Part shown: positions 24,993 to 33,707 of the stretch, in pieces
Numbering within the stretch: position 1 is the first letter of the stretch
Layout of the letters: each line of letters begins with the position of its first letter
NCBI RefSeq assembly: GCF_001586275.1
Contig: NZ_CP014545.1
Location: 1,390,501 to 1,454,500 of the forward strand
DNA: 64,000 nucleotides
Source: Sphingorhabdus sp. M41
Lineage (GTDB): Bacteria > Pseudomonadota > Alphaproteobacteria > Sphingomonadales > Sphingomonadaceae
Direction: 5' to 3'
Made by a program: the position numbers and the translations under genes
Notes under the pieces: generated by a model
What the model saw: the letters and a program-made list of their open reading frames with translations, nothing else
What the model was told of the DNA's origin: nothing
The model's database searches: none

Positions 24993-25907
24993 ATGAAAAA
25001 ATCAACGAAACCATTAGCAATCGCAACAGCAGGATCAATTCTGACTCTTGCCTATGGCGCAAGTTTTCTGATGCCGGCACCAGTTGAAGCGAATATAGGT
25101 TTCGCTAGGAGTTCCGGCCTGTCTTGTTCGGAATGTCACGCCACGCCTTCCAATCCCACGAAACAGGCGCTGACGCTGACTGGCCGCCGTTTCAAAAACT
25201 GCGTATATAGTCCGAATCCCGGAACCGTGGATTGCAACACTCAGGCCGTTTCCGGTTCGAATAATGCCAAGGGTACAGGCAATAATGCGGTCTACGGACA
25301 GCCTGTTGCTGCGCCTTATCCTGTCGCCAATCCGGGATACCAGCAACCAGTGAATCCCGGCTACCTGCAACCTGGCAATCCGGGCTATGTTCAAACACCC
25401 CAAGGGGGATATCCCGGTGGTACGCGACCGGTGACCGCACCGCCAGCGCCGCAAAAGAAAAGCAATGGCGTCCGTGATTTCCTGTTGGGGCTATTGGGAG
25501 CACCTGCCGCCACAACCCAAAATCCTTCTACGCCTGGATACCGGCCGCCAACAAATTATGTTCAGCCGAGACCCAACTACACCGCACCGGCGGGAGGCTA
25601 TGATCCAGGTCAGAGATGGATCATTGTTGAGCGACTGGGCAATGGACGGGTATTGGATTCCACCTGGCGCAGACGTCCCGGCACCAATTATTTTGATGCC
25701 GTCTTCATGGATAGTCTCAATGGATCCCAGAGCAATGACGTGGTCATTTATGAACAGTTTCGCAACGGCCAGATCAATTTTCGGCGTCAGAGCACTGGAA
25801 CCGTTTACAAGGGCAATCTGACTCCGGATGGCAGGATGGTCCTTGGTGGAACAACCAATAAAAATGCTGCTTATCTGACCTGGACCGGCACGCAGTTCGA
25901 TAGATAA
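24993..25907 (+). CDS. Exported single-haem protein with NPGY-repeat linker and conserved C-terminal beta domain (haem-module paralogue 3)
   Basis: ATG at 24993 follows GGGGAGCGGGC and is preferred over the ATG at 24954. The 304 residues have a signal sequence ending VEANIGFA, haem site CSECH (Cys45, Cys48, His49), GRRFKNC (Cys70) and Cys81. A linker carries three NPGYxQP repeats (residues 113-136) and further Pro/Gly/Tyr-rich sequence to about 200. The last 100 residues match the C-terminal domain of paralogue 2. It starts 42 bp after paralogue 2 ends and is probably cotranscribed with it. The role is unknown; a surface-exposed redox or haem-binding protein is inference. Confidence 0.8.
   Translation: MKKSTKPLAIATAGSILTLAYGASFLMPAPVEANIGFARSSGLSCSECHATPSNPTKQALTLTGRRFKNCVYSPNPGTVDCNTQAVSGSNNAKGTGNNAVYGQPVAAPYPVANPGYQQPVNPGYLQPGNPGYVQTPQGGYPGGTRPVTAPPAPQKKSNGVRDFLLGLLGAPAATTQNPSTPGYRPPTNYVQPRPNYTAPAGGYDPGQRWIIVERLGNGRVLDSTWRRRPGTNYFDAVFMDSLNGSQSNDVVIYEQFRNGQINFRRQSTGTVYKGNLTPDGRMVLGGTTNKNAAYLTWTGTQFDR
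25329..25400 (+). repeat. Three tandem 24-bp coding repeats (NPGYxQPx)
   Basis: Codons 113-136 of paralogue 3 encode three consecutive octapeptides, NPGYQQPV, NPGYLQPG and NPGYVQTP. The DNA copies have diverged at third positions, so the repeat is held at protein level and is not a recent slippage product. Confidence 0.85.
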
Positions 25908-26126
25908 TATCGACCGCAGCTGGTGGACCGCACATAGCGAGACTGATCAGTTGTGCCTCACCGTGCCACGGAACGAAGCAAGGGGTGGGTGAAGCACAGG
26001 ATATAGCTGGCATGAGACTTATGACAGGTGGCATAATGTGCCATCTGTTTTTCTTCTGCGACCAGACCGCTCGCTTCGCTCTCATCATCTGGACAGGCAA
26101 CCGGTTGTCGTGGGCTGGCAGAAGGT

Positions 26127-26166
26127 AAAAAAAGGGAGGAGAAAAGCCCTGTTCTTTCCCCCTCCC
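26127..26166 (-). terminator. Rho-independent terminator of the TonB receptor gene
   Basis: On the minus strand a 13-bp stem (11 Watson-Crick and 2 G-U pairs, beginning GGGAGGGG and closing CTCCTCCC) is followed by seven T. It lies 27 bp after the receptor stop. Confidence 0.85.
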
Positions 26167-26192
26167 GTTGTGATTATCGCATGAGCCAGTCT

Positions 26193-28808
26193 TTAGAAGT
26201 CTTTCTTCAGCGTCAAGGCCCAGGTCCGGGGCAAGCCGGGTGCTCCCGAAATGGTGCCGGGGCTGCCAAACTGCTCGTACAGAGAAGTGAAATAATATTT
26301 ATCGAACAGGTTTTGCACTTCCAGACTGACTGACCAAGGGCTGTCGCTATCCTGTTTCCAGGTCAGGCGAGCATTGCTTAGAAATTGTGCATCAATCCGG
26401 TTGGTAGCGATAACATTCGGTAGTGCCCCTCCACCAGCGGGAGCCGATACGCCGGGGACGAACGGGGTGGTGGCTGGCGGAACACCTGCAGGTGATGTAG
26501 CGACAGAAACCGCATCATAGTTCAGGGCTTCGGTATAGACGTGGCTCTGATACGATCCGTCGACGCGGGCTGACAATGTACCGCCAGCGACATCTTCGAA
26601 GTCATATTGGACGCCAAAGCTCCATTTCCATTTGGGCGTATAGGGTGTGACCATATCGAGTGTGACGGCCGTCCCAGCACCCAGTTCCTTATATTTAAAG
26701 TCAAGATAGCTCAACGCGCCGTCAATCGAGAGGCCGTGAACCGGGGTCAGCAGGGTTTCAATTTCGAAACCTTTGACCTCGGCCTTGCCGACATTATTGG
26801 GTTGCAGGCACGGAGATCCCGGACAAGCTGATAATGTCAGAATGATATTCTTGTAATCGTTGAAAAAAGCCGCCGCGTTGATCCGGACATCACCGCCAGC
26901 AAAGTCAGACTTGAAGCCGATTTCATAGGCAACCAGCTCTTCCGGTTGGAATTGCTTGATCTGGTTACATGGTGCAATGACACCCGGCGGGAGATCCTCG
27001 CACTCGCCGGCGGACGGACCGAAAAAGGGCCGCGGGTTAAATCCACCAGCACGATAGCCAGTCGAGACCTGACCATAGAATAACAGTTCGTCGGAAAAGC
27101 GGTAATCAAGAGCCACGCGCCAATCGATACGGTTATCCTTGAAAGTTGGCGGAGTGACATCGTTGAGACCCAGCAACAGACAATTTGGTTCATTGCCAAT
27201 GCCGACCGGCCCTGCTGTCGGTGCACCAAGGAAGAACGCACAGGGGGCCGGTCCCGGAACCGTCAAGTCGGGATTGCGACGGAAGAACGTATAGCTCTTC
27301 TCATCCCATGATTGCCGAATGCCCGCAGTGATATTGAAGGCGTCACTGACCTGGAAGGTGCCATTGGCGAACAATGCATAATTTTTCGCAGGCGTCGGGT
27401 CAGGTCCGTGAATGAAATCCAGGCCGGCATAGTTAAGGTCGACCCGGGCCGTCAGAGTGCCGTCGCGTTCGAAATAAAAGCCGCCGACGGTGAAATCGAG
27501 CAAGTCATTGAACGCCGTACCCGACAGGCGCAATTCTGTGCTCCACTGTTCGTTCTTCAGTTCCTGCTGTAGCTGCTGGTTTGAAACCGGTGTATTGTCG
27601 ACATCCTGTGACCAGTCAGATGTATATTCGCGCCAGGCGTTGATCGATTTGAGCGCCAATGTATCGGACAGTTCGATGTCGATGGTTGCCGAGATGCCGT
27701 AATTGTCGAGATGCGAATGCGGATCGAAAATTACCGGCTTATATGGTGCCTGTGTCGTTGGTGTCCGGACATCGGCGAAGGTTGCGTAGGAGACATATCT
27801 TGGATCATAGCCGGTCAGATTGTCACAGCTGTTCACGCCCGAGGGTACGAAAGCGCAATTGATCGGAATGGCAGCGCCGGTGTTGGTATTGGCAAGCCAG
27901 GGTATCCCGTCCGACGTTGTCGCTGCATGATTGCCGTATATCAATACGGATGCCCCGGCTTCGGAGCGATCACGGGAATAGTCGCCCGCGATATTCACTT
28001 CAACACGATCGCTTGGCACCCAGCGCAGCGCGAGCTTGCCGGCTGCATAGCTGGTGCCGCCCAAGGTGCCGAGTTCGGCGTCAGGGCCAACCGACTGGCT
28101 GGGGACGCCTGACCCGGGATGGGTAATTCCGTAATCGAGCCGTTTTACATGGCCGTCACGATTCTTGGTTGCACCGGAAATGCGGGCAAACAGATTGTCG
28201 CTAATGGCAAAGTCGGCAAAACCCCGAACATCAATCCGATTGAACGAGCCATAAGTGGCCGAGATCGAACCGCGGCCATCACCTTTCGGCTTGGTGGAGA
28301 AAAGCTTGATCGCTCCGCCGATTGAATTGCGACCAGCGAGCGTGCCTTGCGGACCGCGCAGAACTTCGATGCGATCGAGATCCATCAGGTCGAGCAAGGA
28401 ACCGGTCAGCGTCGGAATATAGACGTCGTCGACATAGATGCCGACGCCCGGTTCTAGGGCAAAGTTGAAATCGGTCTGACCAACGCCGCGGATAAAGGCG
28501 ATAAGGCCGTTACCATTTTGCTGCCCTTGCGGGGTTAGCGTTACATTTGGTGCCTGTTTCGCAACATCTTCGACCCCGGTCTGGCCGCGGGCTTCCAGCA
28601 TATCAGAATTTATGGCTGTAATCGCAAGCGGCGTATCCTGCAGATTCTGCTCGCGAAATTGCGCTGTCACGACGATTATATTATTGCCATTTTCGCCATC
28701 GGCCTGCTCGCCAGATGATGATTGATCCTGCGCATATGCAGGTGTTGCTGCGGCCAAGATTGCCCAAATACTGGCACTGGCCAAGCTCGATTTTATAAGA
28801 TTGTTCAC
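26193..28808 (-). CDS. TonB-dependent outer-membrane receptor
   Basis: This 871-residue protein starts at GTG 28806-28808, preceded by GGGAGGGA. It has a signal peptide ending ATPAYAQD, a TonB box in NIIVVTAQFREQ, a plug domain with DRIEVLRGPQGTLAGRNSIG and a 22-strand barrel. It closes with the usual aromatic end ALTLKKDF. The type is the large sphingomonad group often tied to uptake of plant or aromatic compounds. No substrate enzymes flank it, so the ligand is unknown. It has its own strong terminator and a 428-bp upstream region. Confidence 0.95.
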   Translation of the reverse strand: MNNLIKSSLASASIWAILAAATPAYAQDQSSSGEQADGENGNNIIVVTAQFREQNLQDTPLAITAINSDMLEARGQTGVEDVAKQAPNVTLTPQGQQNGNGLIAFIRGVGQTDFNFALEPGVGIYVDDVYIPTLTGSLLDLMDLDRIEVLRGPQGTLAGRNSIGGAIKLFSTKPKGDGRGSISATYGSFNRIDVRGFADFAISDNLFARISGATKNRDGHVKRLDYGITHPGSGVPSQSVGPDAELGTLGGTSYAAGKLALRWVPSDRVEVNIAGDYSRDRSEAGASVLIYGNHAATTSDGIPWLANTNTGAAIPINCAFVPSGVNSCDNLTGYDPRYVSYATFADVRTPTTQAPYKPVIFDPHSHLDNYGISATIDIELSDTLALKSINAWREYTSDWSQDVDNTPVSNQQLQQELKNEQWSTELRLSGTAFNDLLDFTVGGFYFERDGTLTARVDLNYAGLDFIHGPDPTPAKNYALFANGTFQVSDAFNITAGIRQSWDEKSYTFFRRNPDLTVPGPAPCAFFLGAPTAGPVGIGNEPNCLLLGLNDVTPPTFKDNRIDWRVALDYRFSDELLFYGQVSTGYRAGGFNPRPFFGPSAGECEDLPPGVIAPCNQIKQFQPEELVAYEIGFKSDFAGGDVRINAAAFFNDYKNIILTLSACPGSPCLQPNNVGKAEVKGFEIETLLTPVHGLSIDGALSYLDFKYKELGAGTAVTLDMVTPYTPKWKWSFGVQYDFEDVAGGTLSARVDGSYQSHVYTEALNYDAVSVATSPAGVPPATTPFVPGVSAPAGGGALPNVIATNRIDAQFLSNARLTWKQDSDSPWSVSLEVQNLFDKYYFTSLYEQFGSPGTISGAPGLPRTWALTLKKDF

Positions 28809-29236
28809 GACATCCCTCCCAAATGATTCATACTTATGTAGAATTCATGCAGTGACAAAGCATAGAGCAATTGATATGCAAAGCATACTATTATTTCACG
28901 CAATCTGTCGCCCTGTTGAAGTGTCATCAGAGCATTTCCGGAGAATCATTCCGGTTTGGGTAGGCTGTTGCAAGGGCAGGGAGAGGACAATTTTATCTTA
29001 TTTCGCAAGGGCAAATGAAATGCAATCAGGGCGGTTGATCGCGGAACTCAGTCCGTCAATTGCCATCAGTTCAGCTGGGTAATTTTCAGTAAACGCGATA
29101 TAGTTCTAGCTGAAAATTCCAGTGCATGAATGTCTGAAGATAATGGGTGAGATTAACAACTTGCCGGTTCTTCAGAATGCCAAACTCATACGATATCCAA
29201 CACCAAAAAATCCAACACCGAAAAGGATCATATACC
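28809..29236. other. 428-bp intergenic control region between TonB receptor and VOC genes
   Basis: There is no supported gene. It contains the receptor's ribosome site (GGGAGGG on the minus strand) and a small inverted repeat ATGC-AAA-GCAT near 28877. A 9-bp perfect inverted repeat, AATTTTCAG (29081-29089) and CTGAAAATT (29110-29118), has a 20-base interval. Either repeat could be a regulator site; no Fur box was recognised. Confidence 0.4.
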
Positions 29237-29617
29237 ATGTTTACCCATATTTGTATCAGTGCAGATAATCTCGAAGATTCTAAAAAATTCTACGATGCCA
29301 CGTTGGCACCGCTAGGCGTACAAAGCGTTGGTCAGGTTAACGACCGCACTTGTGTCTATGCTACCGAAACAGGGAAATTGCTGGTGATGACACCTTATGA
29401 CGAGGGTGCCGCCAGCTTTGCCAATGGGGGTACCATCAGTTTTGCAGCCGCGAGCAAAGACGCTGTCGACAGTTTCCATGCTGCAGGCCTTGCGCATGGT
29501 GGGCGTGATGAAGGTGCACCGGGACCGCGGCCGAACGCGCCGGGCAATGCTTATGGTGCCTATCTCCGCGATCCGGTCGGCAACAAGATCTGCGCTTTCG
29601 CTCAACTTCCTGAATAA
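29237..29617 (+). CDS. VOC-family (glyoxalase/bleomycin-resistance-like) protein
   Basis: The start at 29237 follows AAAAGGATC and gives a 126-residue single VOC domain. The 30 codons upstream look unstructured. Family landmarks are HICISADNLEDSKKFYDATL at the start, the GGTISFAAASKDAVDSFHAA middle and YGAYLRDPVGNKICAF at the end. The N-terminal His and C-terminal region fit the metal-binding paired beta-alpha-beta units. Members include glyoxalases and dioxygenases; no specific substrate can be named. Confidence 0.88.
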   Translation: MFTHICISADNLEDSKKFYDATLAPLGVQSVGQVNDRTCVYATETGKLLVMTPYDEGAASFANGGTISFAAASKDAVDSFHAAGLAHGGRDEGAPGPRPNAPGNAYGAYLRDPVGNKICAFAQLPE

Positions 29618-29667
29618 GACGACATATCATAATCTGTTCCAGATTTTGACTCTGGGGCTGGCGGACG

Positions 29668-29703
29668 TTCGGGTTATATTTCTCTGGAATATAACCCGAA
29701 TTT
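29668..29703 (+). terminator. Long perfect hairpin, probable terminator after the VOC gene
   Basis: TTCGGGTTATATT (29668-29680) and AATATAACCCGAA (29688-29700) pair over 13 bp around a 7-nt loop, followed by only TTT. The short T tract makes termination likely but not certain. Confidence 0.65.
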
Positions 29704-29832
29704 GCTAGTCGCCAATGGGTACTATCACCGGCCAAAAATATTCTACGCCTGTTTTGACGGTGATAGGTCTTGCCTACCGGCGTCGGGCATCCCTATTTGC
29801 AACCAACAGAATCATCACCACAGGAATGGATT

Positions 29833-30798
29833 ATGGCTGAAACGCATCGCACGAAAATGCTCATTCTGGGCTCGGGACCTGCCGGATTGTCGGCCGCTAT
29901 CTATGGTGCCCGCGCCGGACTGGAACCGATCGTGGTTCAGGGCCTTCAGCCAGGTGGTCAGTTGACCATCACTACTGATGTCGAAAACTACCCCGGCTTT
30001 CGCGATGTAATCCAGGGGCCGTGGCTGATGGAAGAGATGCAGGCGCAGGCTGAAAAAGTCGGTACACGCACGATTTTCGATACGATTGTCGACGTCGATT
30101 TCTCCCAGCGCCCGTTCCGGATGACCGGCGATGGCGGCGATATCTATGAAGGTGATACATTGGTGATTGCAACCGGTGCGCAGGCCAAATGGCTGGGCCT
30201 ACCCGGTGAAGAAGAATTGTCAGGGAAGGGCGTTTCGGCCTGCGCAACCTGCGACGGATTTTTCTATCGCGGCAAGAAGGTAGCGGTGATCGGAGGCGGC
30301 AATACCGCGGTCGAGGAAGCGCTCTACATGACCAACCATAGCGATGATGTGACGCTAATCCATCGCCGCGACAGCCTGCGGGCGGAGAAGATCCTGCAGG
30401 ATCGGCTCTTTGCCAATCCCAAGATTTCCGTGTTGTGGAACACCAATGTCGAACGCTTTGTCGGCGGCGGCGAGCCTGTCGGGCTGGTCGGACTGGACTT
30501 GGTCGATACGCAGACTGGCGAGAAGAGCCACCTTGCTCTCGACGGCGCGTTCGTTGCGATCGGACACGCGCCTGCAACCGAGATTTTCAAGGGCCATCTC
30601 GATCTGATCGACGGCGGATACATCCAGGTTGAACCGGGTACGCCGAAAACCAAGATTCCGGGCCTGTTTGCCTGTGGCGATGTCATGGATCATGTCTATC
30701 GGCAGGCGGTGACTGCAGCAGGAACGGGCTGCATGGCGGCGCTTGATGCCGAGCGTTTTCTGGCCGAACAGGAATTTGAGCTGATCGCCGCCGAATAG
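29833..30798 (+). CDS. trxB: Thioredoxin reductase
   Basis: The start at 29833 follows CACAGGAATGG; the 21 codons upstream are unlike the family. The 321-residue FAD enzyme has GSGPAGLSAAIYGARAG, the redox-active CATC in SACATCDGFF, the NADPH site VIGGGNTAVEEALY with HRRDSLRAEK, and a closing LFACGDVMDHVYRQAVTAAG. It reduces thioredoxin with NADPH and so supports peroxiredoxins and methionine sulfoxide reductases. It stands directly before the convergent XrtA arm and is not part of that locus by function. Confidence 0.97.
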   Translation: MAETHRTKMLILGSGPAGLSAAIYGARAGLEPIVVQGLQPGGQLTITTDVENYPGFRDVIQGPWLMEEMQAQAEKVGTRTIFDTIVDVDFSQRPFRMTGDGGDIYEGDTLVIATGAQAKWLGLPGEEELSGKGVSACATCDGFFYRGKKVAVIGGGNTAVEEALYMTNHSDDVTLIHRRDSLRAEKILQDRLFANPKISVLWNTNVERFVGGGEPVGLVGLDLVDTQTGEKSHLALDGAFVAIGHAPATEIFKGHLDLIDGGYIQVEPGTPKTKIPGLFACGDVMDHVYRQAVTAAGTGCMAALDAERFLAEQEFELIAAE

Positions 30799-31620
30799 TC
30801 AGGCGGCGCGCAGCGCTTCCAGCAATTTTTCGGTGAGCCATTCTCTGGCCGCTTTATCTGCGAAACTATGTGATGCACTGTCGAGGGGCTCGACGGTTAT
30901 TGTGACTTTGTCTCTCACTTGCGCAAAATCTGCGCTGTTCCAGGCGGCGAGAAATGCGCGTGCGGTGGTATCGCGCTTTGCCAACAAAATACGGGTATTC
31001 GCTTCCAGTCCCGACAGAGCCTTGCGCAACTGCAATGAAAGCGCGCTATTTTCTTCTGATCGGGTGGCCTGTTTCAGGCCTTTCAGCAATTTCCCGAAAT
31101 CGATTTTTCCGGAGAGCAGATCGACAATCGTGCGCGGATTCTTTATCCGGTCCCAGTAGCGGGAGCGGATCGCTGCTGAGGACATTGTCGGTTGTGTTTC
31201 GTCCGGTACGACTCTGCTCTCGATCACCCAGGGATTGGCCAGAATATAGCCATTGATTCCGGCATCCGGTCCGAACAGAGCCAAAGCGGTCGCCGCATCG
31301 CAATTGCCGAAGGCGACGACCGACGTTATCTGCGGCTGTTCCTGCCGGAGAAATTCTGCGGCTGCCGCAATTTCATCCGCGCTACCCAGAAATCCTTGGT
31401 TGTCGCCACTGCTTTCGCCAATTCCGCGCCGGTCGTAACGAAGCACCGGAAAGCCCTGTTCCGAAATCCGCAGCGCCAATCCTGCCATTCCACTATGGGC
31501 GCCCGAGCGGATTTCATTGCCGCCGCTGACGATGAGCAAGGCGGTCGTGCCTGTTGCGGAATCCAGCGTCGCCGCGAGCTTGTCGCTCTTACAGGCTATA
31601 TGGTGAAAGCTCCGCGTCAT
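30799..31620 (-). CDS. Hydrolase 1, exosortase A system-associated (TIGR03100-type)
   Basis: ATG at 31620 is chosen because it overlaps the stop of hydrolase 2 (ATGA). The 273-residue alpha/beta hydrolase has RYDRRGIGESSG and a nucleophile elbow with cysteine, AFGNCDAATAL (Cys107), as usual in this subfamily. The gene is found almost only in XrtA/PEP-CTERM loci. Its reaction is unknown; with hydrolase 2, the carrier protein and the ligase it is thought to handle a thioester-linked precursor. It is last in the leftward arm. Confidence 0.92.
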   Translation of the reverse strand: MTRSFHHIACKSDKLAATLDSATGTTALLIVSGGNEIRSGAHSGMAGLALRISEQGFPVLRYDRRGIGESSGDNQGFLGSADEIAAAAEFLRQEQPQITSVVAFGNCDAATALALFGPDAGINGYILANPWVIESRVVPDETQPTMSSAAIRSRYWDRIKNPRTIVDLLSGKIDFGKLLKGLKQATRSEENSALSLQLRKALSGLEANTRILLAKRDTTARAFLAAWNSADFAQVRDKVTITVEPLDSASHSFADKAAREWLTEKLLEALRAA

Positions 31621-32324
31621 TGGCCCATCCACGCGGCGATATCCTGCGCGATAGCGGAGGACATCACTGGATCATCATCCGGTTCGGCGCGGAGCCAGAG
31701 GGCGGAGCCGGGGATTTGTACATCGTGGGGCTTGTCGTCGGAATCGAGTCGCACGATCCGCTGACTTTTCAGTTCCGCTATCTGTGCAGCCTCGAGTTGC
31801 GCAAACAACCCGGAACCGATGATGTTTCCAGCCAGTTCCAGCGGTCCGGTCCTGGCCAGTTCGGCCAGTGCGGCGAGGCTCGTGTTCTGTCCAGCCTCGC
31901 GGTCAGCCGCAACCCTGGTCCGCATCATCGTCCGCAGGATGGTCGCGCCTTTTACCGGGCTGAGAATCCAGTGATCGGCCCTTTGCATTTCCGCAACGGC
32001 CAAAGCGCCGCCGCGGAACGAGGCAATATGAGAGATTTGATGCTGTTGTGCGCAGGCCTGAACGGCTTTCTGCCAGTCGGATAGCGTGATCTCTTCCAGC
32101 GCGGCCAGGCTTTCATTGGTGCCGGGAAGATCAGGGAGGAAACTGCTGATTTCAAGGGCATGCAGCGACCGCATGACATCGACCAGCATCTTGCGCATCC
32201 GGTTCATCTCGTCGAACAGGGGAGGGACGAGCATGACGCGGCGGGCAGACCGGACTGCAAGGGACAAACATAATTCTTTGCGATCCGCAAATTCGTAGGA
32301 GACGAATGCGGGGATGAGCGTCAC
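31617..32324 (-). CDS. Hydrolase 2, exosortase A system-associated (TIGR03101-type)
   Basis: This 235-residue protein of alpha/beta-hydrolase ancestry has no clear GxSxG; the elbow region reads IASFRGGALAVAEM. Such loss is usual in this XrtA-associated subfamily, so a non-hydrolytic or thioester-binding role is possible. Its start overlaps the carrier-protein stop and its stop overlaps the hydrolase 1 start, each by four bases. The three are clearly one translational unit. The physiological substrate is unknown. Confidence 0.88.
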   Translation of the reverse strand: MTLIPAFVSYEFADRKELCLSLAVRSARRVMLVPPLFDEMNRMRKMLVDVMRSLHALEISSFLPDLPGTNESLAALEEITLSDWQKAVQACAQQHQISHIASFRGGALAVAEMQRADHWILSPVKGATILRTMMRTRVAADREAGQNTSLAALAELARTGPLELAGNIIGSGLFAQLEAAQIAELKSQRIVRLDSDDKPHDVQIPGSALWLRAEPDDDPVMSSAIAQDIAAWMGQ

Positions 32325-32593
32325 TCGGTGACTTTCATCTCGGCAAATGCAACCAGATTGCCAAAGGTTTCAAAAAGTTCGCCGTCCACTTCATCATCGT
32401 CGATCATGATATTCAGACGATCTTCCAGTTCGGTGAGCAGCCCGGCAACAGCCATGCTGTCCAATTCGGGAAGGGCACCGAAAAGTTCGGTCTCCGCCGT
32501 AAATTCCGCGACCTGTTCCTCGCTTAGCCCCAGAATGTCCCGCATCACTGCGCGCACGGCGGCTTCCGGCATTAACTCGACCTTATTCTGCAT
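32321..32593 (-). CDS. Acyl carrier protein, XrtA-associated
   Basis: The start at 32593 yields a normal 90-residue carrier protein. The 63 upstream codons of the open frame overlap the acyltransferase gene and look non-coding. The phosphopantetheine site is Ser46 in PELDSMAVAGL. The LGLSEEQVAEFTAETELF and DDDEVDGELFETFGNL helices fit the four-helix fold. It should carry the acyl or amino-acyl group activated by the divergent ligase at 33.7 kb. It forms a unit with hydrolases 2 and 1. Confidence 0.92.
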   Translation of the reverse strand: MQNKVELMPEAAVRAVMRDILGLSEEQVAEFTAETELFGALPELDSMAVAGLLTELEDRLNIMIDDDEVDGELFETFGNLVAFAEMKVTE

Positions 32594-32627
32594 CAAAAAC
32601 CCCCGAATCCCGGATATCGGCGTTTCC

Positions 32628-33656
32628 CTAAAGCGATGTGCGCTTTCCGGCAAGGCCCGAGGCATAGTGTCGCAAAATAGGTAGCCAGGACAAGGGATTG
32701 TTCGGCCAGTAAAATTCCAGCCGGTAGCGGTCCCGGACCTCTTCCATCCACTCGCGCTTGTAGCCGTCATTACCGGTGCCAAAGTCGATCAGATCGACAT
32801 GATCGATGTCGATCGCGTGCTGGAACATGGCAACAGACAGCAGCGTTCCGGGAGATGTTTTTGTCGCGTCTTCAATATGTGCCAGCTTGTGGATCAGTGC
32901 TTCGCCATTTTCGACTGTCCAGAATTGTGCGGCGACCGGCTCTCCGTCGATATAGGCCAGACCCAGGCGCATGCAGCCTGCTGCCGCTTCGTGTTGGGCC
33001 AGCTTTTTCAGAAAATCGGGATTGCCCTCTTCCGGTTTCCAGCTGCGCTCATAAACCGACACATAATCATCCCAATCCTCATCGGAAAATTGCGTTTCAA
33101 TCCGGACCGATACAAGATTTTTCTTCGCTTTGCGGCGTACCGTGTTGCGCAGCTGACCGGGGCGATCGGCCCAATATTGGTCGAAGGTACGCCCCTTGAC
33201 GTTGAGAATATGATTGTCATCCGCCTTTGACCGGAAGACGATCCAGCCCGCTTGCTCGAACGCACGTTCGGTCAGGCTGGCAGCGGAATCTTCGTCCGGA
33301 ACCGGCGTGATTTCAATATGATGAGAGCTCGATTTGAGCTGTGTTGCGAGTTTGGCGAGCAATGCCAATTTGGTCACTTCGTCATAATCACCCAGAAAAA
33401 TCGGGCGAAAGGTGAAATTATACCAGTTGGCCAGTGCTGCATGGCGGCCGAGGCCGGTTTTCATCAGGAACATCCACGCTTCGGCTTCGCCTTCGGTGCT
33501 GTGGACAATCAATGGTGATTTGTCCGGCAGGCACAGCTCGTGCAGCGGCTTCAGCCATTCGATCCGGTCGAACAGCGACTTCTGGACTGATCGGCCCAGT
33601 TTTTCTCCCGCAATGGCTTGCACGGACTGAAAATTGCTATGATATTCACTGGTCAT
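32628..33656 (-). CDS. GNAT/FemAB-like acyltransferase of the XrtA locus
   Basis: The start at 33656 (MTSEYHSNF) is chosen because the longer frame would run into the divergent ligase start. The 342-residue protein has the double-GNAT FemAB/BioF2-like fold: WADRPGQLRNTVRRKAKKN, VYERSWKPEEGNPDFL, then LAYIDGEPVAAQFWTVENGE and IDFGTGNDGYKREWM. Such proteins transfer acyl or aminoacyl groups to sugars or peptides. A second, only distantly similar FemAB protein lies at 43.6 kb. It heads the leftward arm and may modify the repeat unit; this is inference. Confidence 0.85.
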   Translation of the reverse strand: MTSEYHSNFQSVQAIAGEKLGRSVQKSLFDRIEWLKPLHELCLPDKSPLIVHSTEGEAEAWMFLMKTGLGRHAALANWYNFTFRPIFLGDYDEVTKLALLAKLATQLKSSSHHIEITPVPDEDSAASLTERAFEQAGWIVFRSKADDNHILNVKGRTFDQYWADRPGQLRNTVRRKAKKNLVSVRIETQFSDEDWDDYVSVYERSWKPEEGNPDFLKKLAQHEAAAGCMRLGLAYIDGEPVAAQFWTVENGEALIHKLAHIEDATKTSPGTLLSVAMFQHAIDIDHVDLIDFGTGNDGYKREWMEEVRDRYRLEFYWPNNPLSWLPILRHYASGLAGKRTSL

Positions 33657-33707
33657 GGCTAAGGTCGTATCTGTCACAAATCTGCTCTTTTTCCCATAGG
33701 TCAAAAA

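Noticed and set aside
25329-25400. Possible CRISPR or minisatellite
   Set aside because: There are only three contiguous 24-bp units, in frame and diverged at silent sites, inside a coding linker; no spacers.
25908-26126. Small genes after the third haem protein
   Set aside because: Short frames here lack ribosome sites and family resemblance; only a weak 6-bp hairpin (25897-25913) and the receptor terminator were seen.
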